Positions 14,711-16,070 of a stretch of DNA of 16,070 nucleotides are shown here, in pieces. Each line of letters opens with the position of its first letter. The first letter of the stretch is position 1. The position numbers and the translations under genes are program-made. The notes below the pieces were generated by a model, which ran no database searches, was not told the DNA's origin, and saw only the letters and a program-made list of their open reading frames with translations. Origin of the DNA: Planctomycetaceae bacterium UBA2972 (lineage in GTDB: Bacteria > Planctomycetota > Planctomycetia > Pirellulales > Pirellulaceae); assembly GCA_002348315.1 (NCBI GenBank), contig DEAW01000003.1, positions 1 through 16,070 on the forward strand, written 5' to 3'.

Positions 14711-15625
14711 CTACGGGGTTTGGGGAGTAACTAGAGGTGTGAACAGTGCCGTCTCGTGGAGTTGGTAATCGGCAATGATTTCGGCAGCTTTCGACGAAGT
14801 GAGAAATGTAAAGAACTGCCTGGCCGTCTCCGAATTGATTTTATCGTTCTTGGCGGGATTGACTGTAATGACGCTGTAACGGTTTTCCAGAGACGAACCG
14901 TTAGTGACAAGCGGAACCAAATCGATTTTGTCACGGAACCGCAGGTAGGTTGCCATGTCACTCAGAGTATAGGCCTGGAGTTGATTCGCGATGATAAGCG
15001 TGTTACCCATGCCTTGTCCCGACTCGTGATAAGCTTCAAAGTCTGGATGCTGTTTTACATCTTCCCAGAGTTCCAGTTCCCGTTTGTGGGTACCGCTGTC
15101 ATCGCCTCTGGATATGAACGAGTGATTTTCAGCAGCGATCTGTTGTAGTGCTTCGCCTGGTGACAGCTGTCGAATATTAACGGGATCTGCCGACGGGCCC
15201 AGGATTATGAATTCGTTCTTCATAAAGGGAGCGTGACGCAGACCATGCTTAGCAGACATGAATTGTTGCTCGGAGTTCGGTGCATGAACGATCAGTAAAT
15301 CCGCTTCTCCCTGTTCACCTAATTTCAGAGCAGCTCCTGTACCAACGGCGATCACTGAAATGTCACATGGAGTGTCCTGAATAAATACCGATAATAACTC
15401 GTCGAGCAGTCCGGAGTCCCGAGTACTTGTGGTAGTCGCGATTCTTAGAGATTTTGACGGTAGGTCTGGTTGTTTTGAACATGCAACTAAACACAAACAC
15501 ACAGTGGTTAAACCACCGAAAAGAAGCATTTTTTTAAGCATGTTGGTCGTTTGCATGTGCTGTCTTATCGAGCCAATCGCTGATGCTGTTCGTTCTTGTT
15601 TCGCGTCCAATTTCAGATGCATCAT
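14711..15625 (-). CDS. tupA: Tungstate-binding lipoprotein TupA (ABC importer receptor)
   Basis: Substrate-binding protein of the importer, 304 residues from the ATG at 15625 or about 276 from the ATG at 15541. The latter begins MLKKMLLFGGLTTVCLCLVAC, a compact lipoprotein signal with lipobox LVAC, so Cys21 would be lipidated and the protein anchored outside the inner membrane. TupA-family motifs follow: ATTTSTRDSGLLDELL, AVGTGAALKLGEQGEADLLIVHAP, MKNEFIILGPSADP, and ISRGDDSGTHKRELELWE. The Thr/Ser and Arg of these loops form the oxyanion site in characterised TupA proteins. ATGs at 15625, 15622, 15556 and 15541 are all in frame. A TATAAT just upstream of 15625 argues that translation begins at 15556 or 15541. 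It is the first gene of tupABC and is divergent from the 15759 gene. Confidence 0.9.
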   Translation of the reverse strand: MMHLKLDAKQERTASAIGSIRQHMQTTNMLKKMLLFGGLTTVCLCLVACSKQPDLPSKSLRIATTTSTRDSGLLDELLSVFIQDTPCDISVIAVGTGAALKLGEQGEADLLIVHAPNSEQQFMSAKHGLRHAPFMKNEFIILGPSADPVNIRQLSPGEALQQIAAENHSFISRGDDSGTHKRELELWEDVKQHPDFEAYHESGQGMGNTLIIANQLQAYTLSDMATYLRFRDKIDLVPLVTNGSSLENRYSVITVNPAKNDKINSETARQFFTFLTSSKAAEIIADYQLHETALFTPLVTPQTP

Positions 15626-15631
15626 TGACTA

Positions 15632-15637
15632 ATTATA
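15632..15637 (-). promoter_or_regulatory. Candidate -10 element for tupABC
   Basis: The minus strand reads TATAAT at 15637-15632, six bases before the 15625 ATG. Transcription would begin at about 15625, so either that ATG is leaderless or the true start is internal. No -35 consensus is seen at 16-19 bases. Confidence 0.35.
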
Positions 15638-15703
15638 AGTGATTGTCGAGTAGTCTTTGCCAGATGTTGTTTTAGTAACGAGGAATCTATGCGTATACTA
15701 TTA

Positions 15704-15713
15704 AGAAGCTTCT
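15704..15713. repeat. Palindrome AGAAGCTTCT between tupA and the zinc-ribbon gene
   Basis: A perfect 10-base palindrome in the 133-base divergent intergenic region, about 46 bases before the ATG at 15759. It could be a half-site pair for a dimeric regulator, but a single short palindrome is weak evidence. Confidence 0.25.
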
Positions 15714-15758
15714 CCAAGGCGTTTTAGTCGTATAAATCTAATAGAGTCGGGTAATCGA

Positions 15759-16070
15759 ATGACCATTTCGTTTAAATGTCCATCCTGTGCCAAACCGTAC
15801 AATGTTCCGGACCAATTAGCAGGCAAGAAATCTAAATGCAACTGTGGCAATCAGTTTGTAATTCCGGCCGCCGCTTCGACACCGCAGGTAACGCCGCAAA
15901 CGGCACCGATGCCATCACCAGGCCTGCCACCACAGTCTAATCCAAATGCCGCTGTAGGAGCTAATCCGCTGGGCGGAATGCCTGCCCCTGCTGCCGGACA
16001 AACTCCATTAGGTGGTTTCCCAACACCTCCTGCCGGAGCTAATCCACCAGGAGGAATGCCGATGCCACCG
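15759..16070 (+). CDS. Zinc-ribbon protein with Pro/Gly-rich repeats, N-terminal part (3' end outside window)
   Basis: The frame from the ATG at 15759 stays open to the last base, giving 104 residues. The N-terminus MTISFKCPSCAKPYNVPDQ is the typical planctomycete zinc ribbon, with Cys7-x2-Cys10; the second pair is Cys27-x-Cys29 (KCNCGN), one residue shorter than the usual Cys-x2-Cys. From about residue 35 the sequence is rich in Pro, Ala, Gly and Gln, and ends in three 13-residue repeats (consensus AGANPLGGMPxPP) at 66-104. Such linkers often lead to a membrane helix or an extracytoplasmic domain in related proteins, but nothing beyond the window is visible. It is divergent from tupA. TATAAA at 15731-15736 could be a -10. 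No strong ribosome site precedes the ATG. The function is unknown. Confidence 0.85.
   Translation, partial: MTISFKCPSCAKPYNVPDQLAGKKSKCNCGNQFVIPAAASTPQVTPQTAPMPSPGLPPQSNPNAAVGANPLGGMPAPAAGQTPLGGFPTPPAGANPPGGMPMPP
15954..16070 (+). repeat. Three tandem 39-bp coding repeats (13-residue Pro/Gly units)
   Basis: Units at 15954-15992, 15993-16031 and 16032-16070 encode VGANPLGGMPAPA, AGQTPLGGFPTPP and AGANPPGGMPMPP. The third is cut by the window end, so the array may continue. Confidence 0.8.

Noticed and set aside
15626..15758. Molybdenum/tungsten cofactor riboswitch upstream of tupA
   Set aside because: The gap is only 133 bases, the putative promoter is almost at the start codon, and no multi-helix structure with conserved stems is visible.
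1..16070. CRISPR array, insertion sequence, prophage or defence island
   Set aside because: No regularly spaced direct repeats, transposase or integrase motifs, or known defence domains were found; the only tandem repeats are in-frame coding repeats at 15954-16070.

Overview
The window looks like a chromosomal segment of a planctomycete with roughly 50% GC. The main evidence is an adjacent pair of PSD1-type (PSCyt1/DUF1549/DUF1553) and DUF1501 genes, a second DUF1501 gene, a secreted DUF1080 protein, and two proteins that begin with a short zinc ribbon followed by low-complexity sequence. These families are strongly expanded in Planctomycetes. Genus cannot be fixed from the sequence alone. 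Recognisable Shine-Dalgarno sites are rare.

Layout, left to right. Positions 1-603 (+) hold the C-terminal part of a DUF1501 protein. 696-1553 (+) is a secreted DUF1080 (3-keto-disaccharide hydrolase-like) protein, followed by a strong intrinsic terminator at 1601-1642. 1700-2503 (+) is a zinc-ribbon, single-pass membrane protein of unknown role. 2504-2718 is mostly non-coding but contains a possible 36-codon minus-strand ORF. 2719-3810 (+) is the housekeeping ATPase/GTPase YchF. 3818-5632 (-) is a secreted protein with an N-terminal beta-sandwich and a propeller-like body that may resemble DUF4185. 5750-6334 (+) and 6334-7818 (+) form a translationally coupled pair: a four-helix membrane protein and a sodium:solute symporter. 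7815-9254 (-) and 9259-13326 (-) are the DUF1501/PSD1 pair, transcribed PSD1 first. 13416-15625 (-) is a three-gene ABC importer that best matches the tungstate system TupABC (order tupA-tupB-tupC). From 15759 (+) a second zinc-ribbon protein with Pro/Gly repeats runs off the end.

How the genes may work together: the PSD1/DUF1501 pair (secreted, haem-binding CxxCH-type motifs plus a Tat-exported sulfatase-like partner), DUF1080, the propeller protein and the symporter are the kind of extracytoplasmic polymer- or sugar-processing inventory planctomycetes carry in many copies. That functional link is inference. The tup operon is an independent oxyanion-uptake unit, and its ATPase appears to lack the usual H-loop histidine.

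I see no CRISPR array, insertion sequence, rRNA, tRNA, integrase or phage gene. No gene-free stretch reaches 300 bases; the longest is 2504-2718. I did not find a convincing new defence or mobile system. The most useful leads are the modified TupC H-loop, the membrane protein coupled to the symporter, the tupA start/promoter conflict, the secreted propeller protein and the small hidden ORF.
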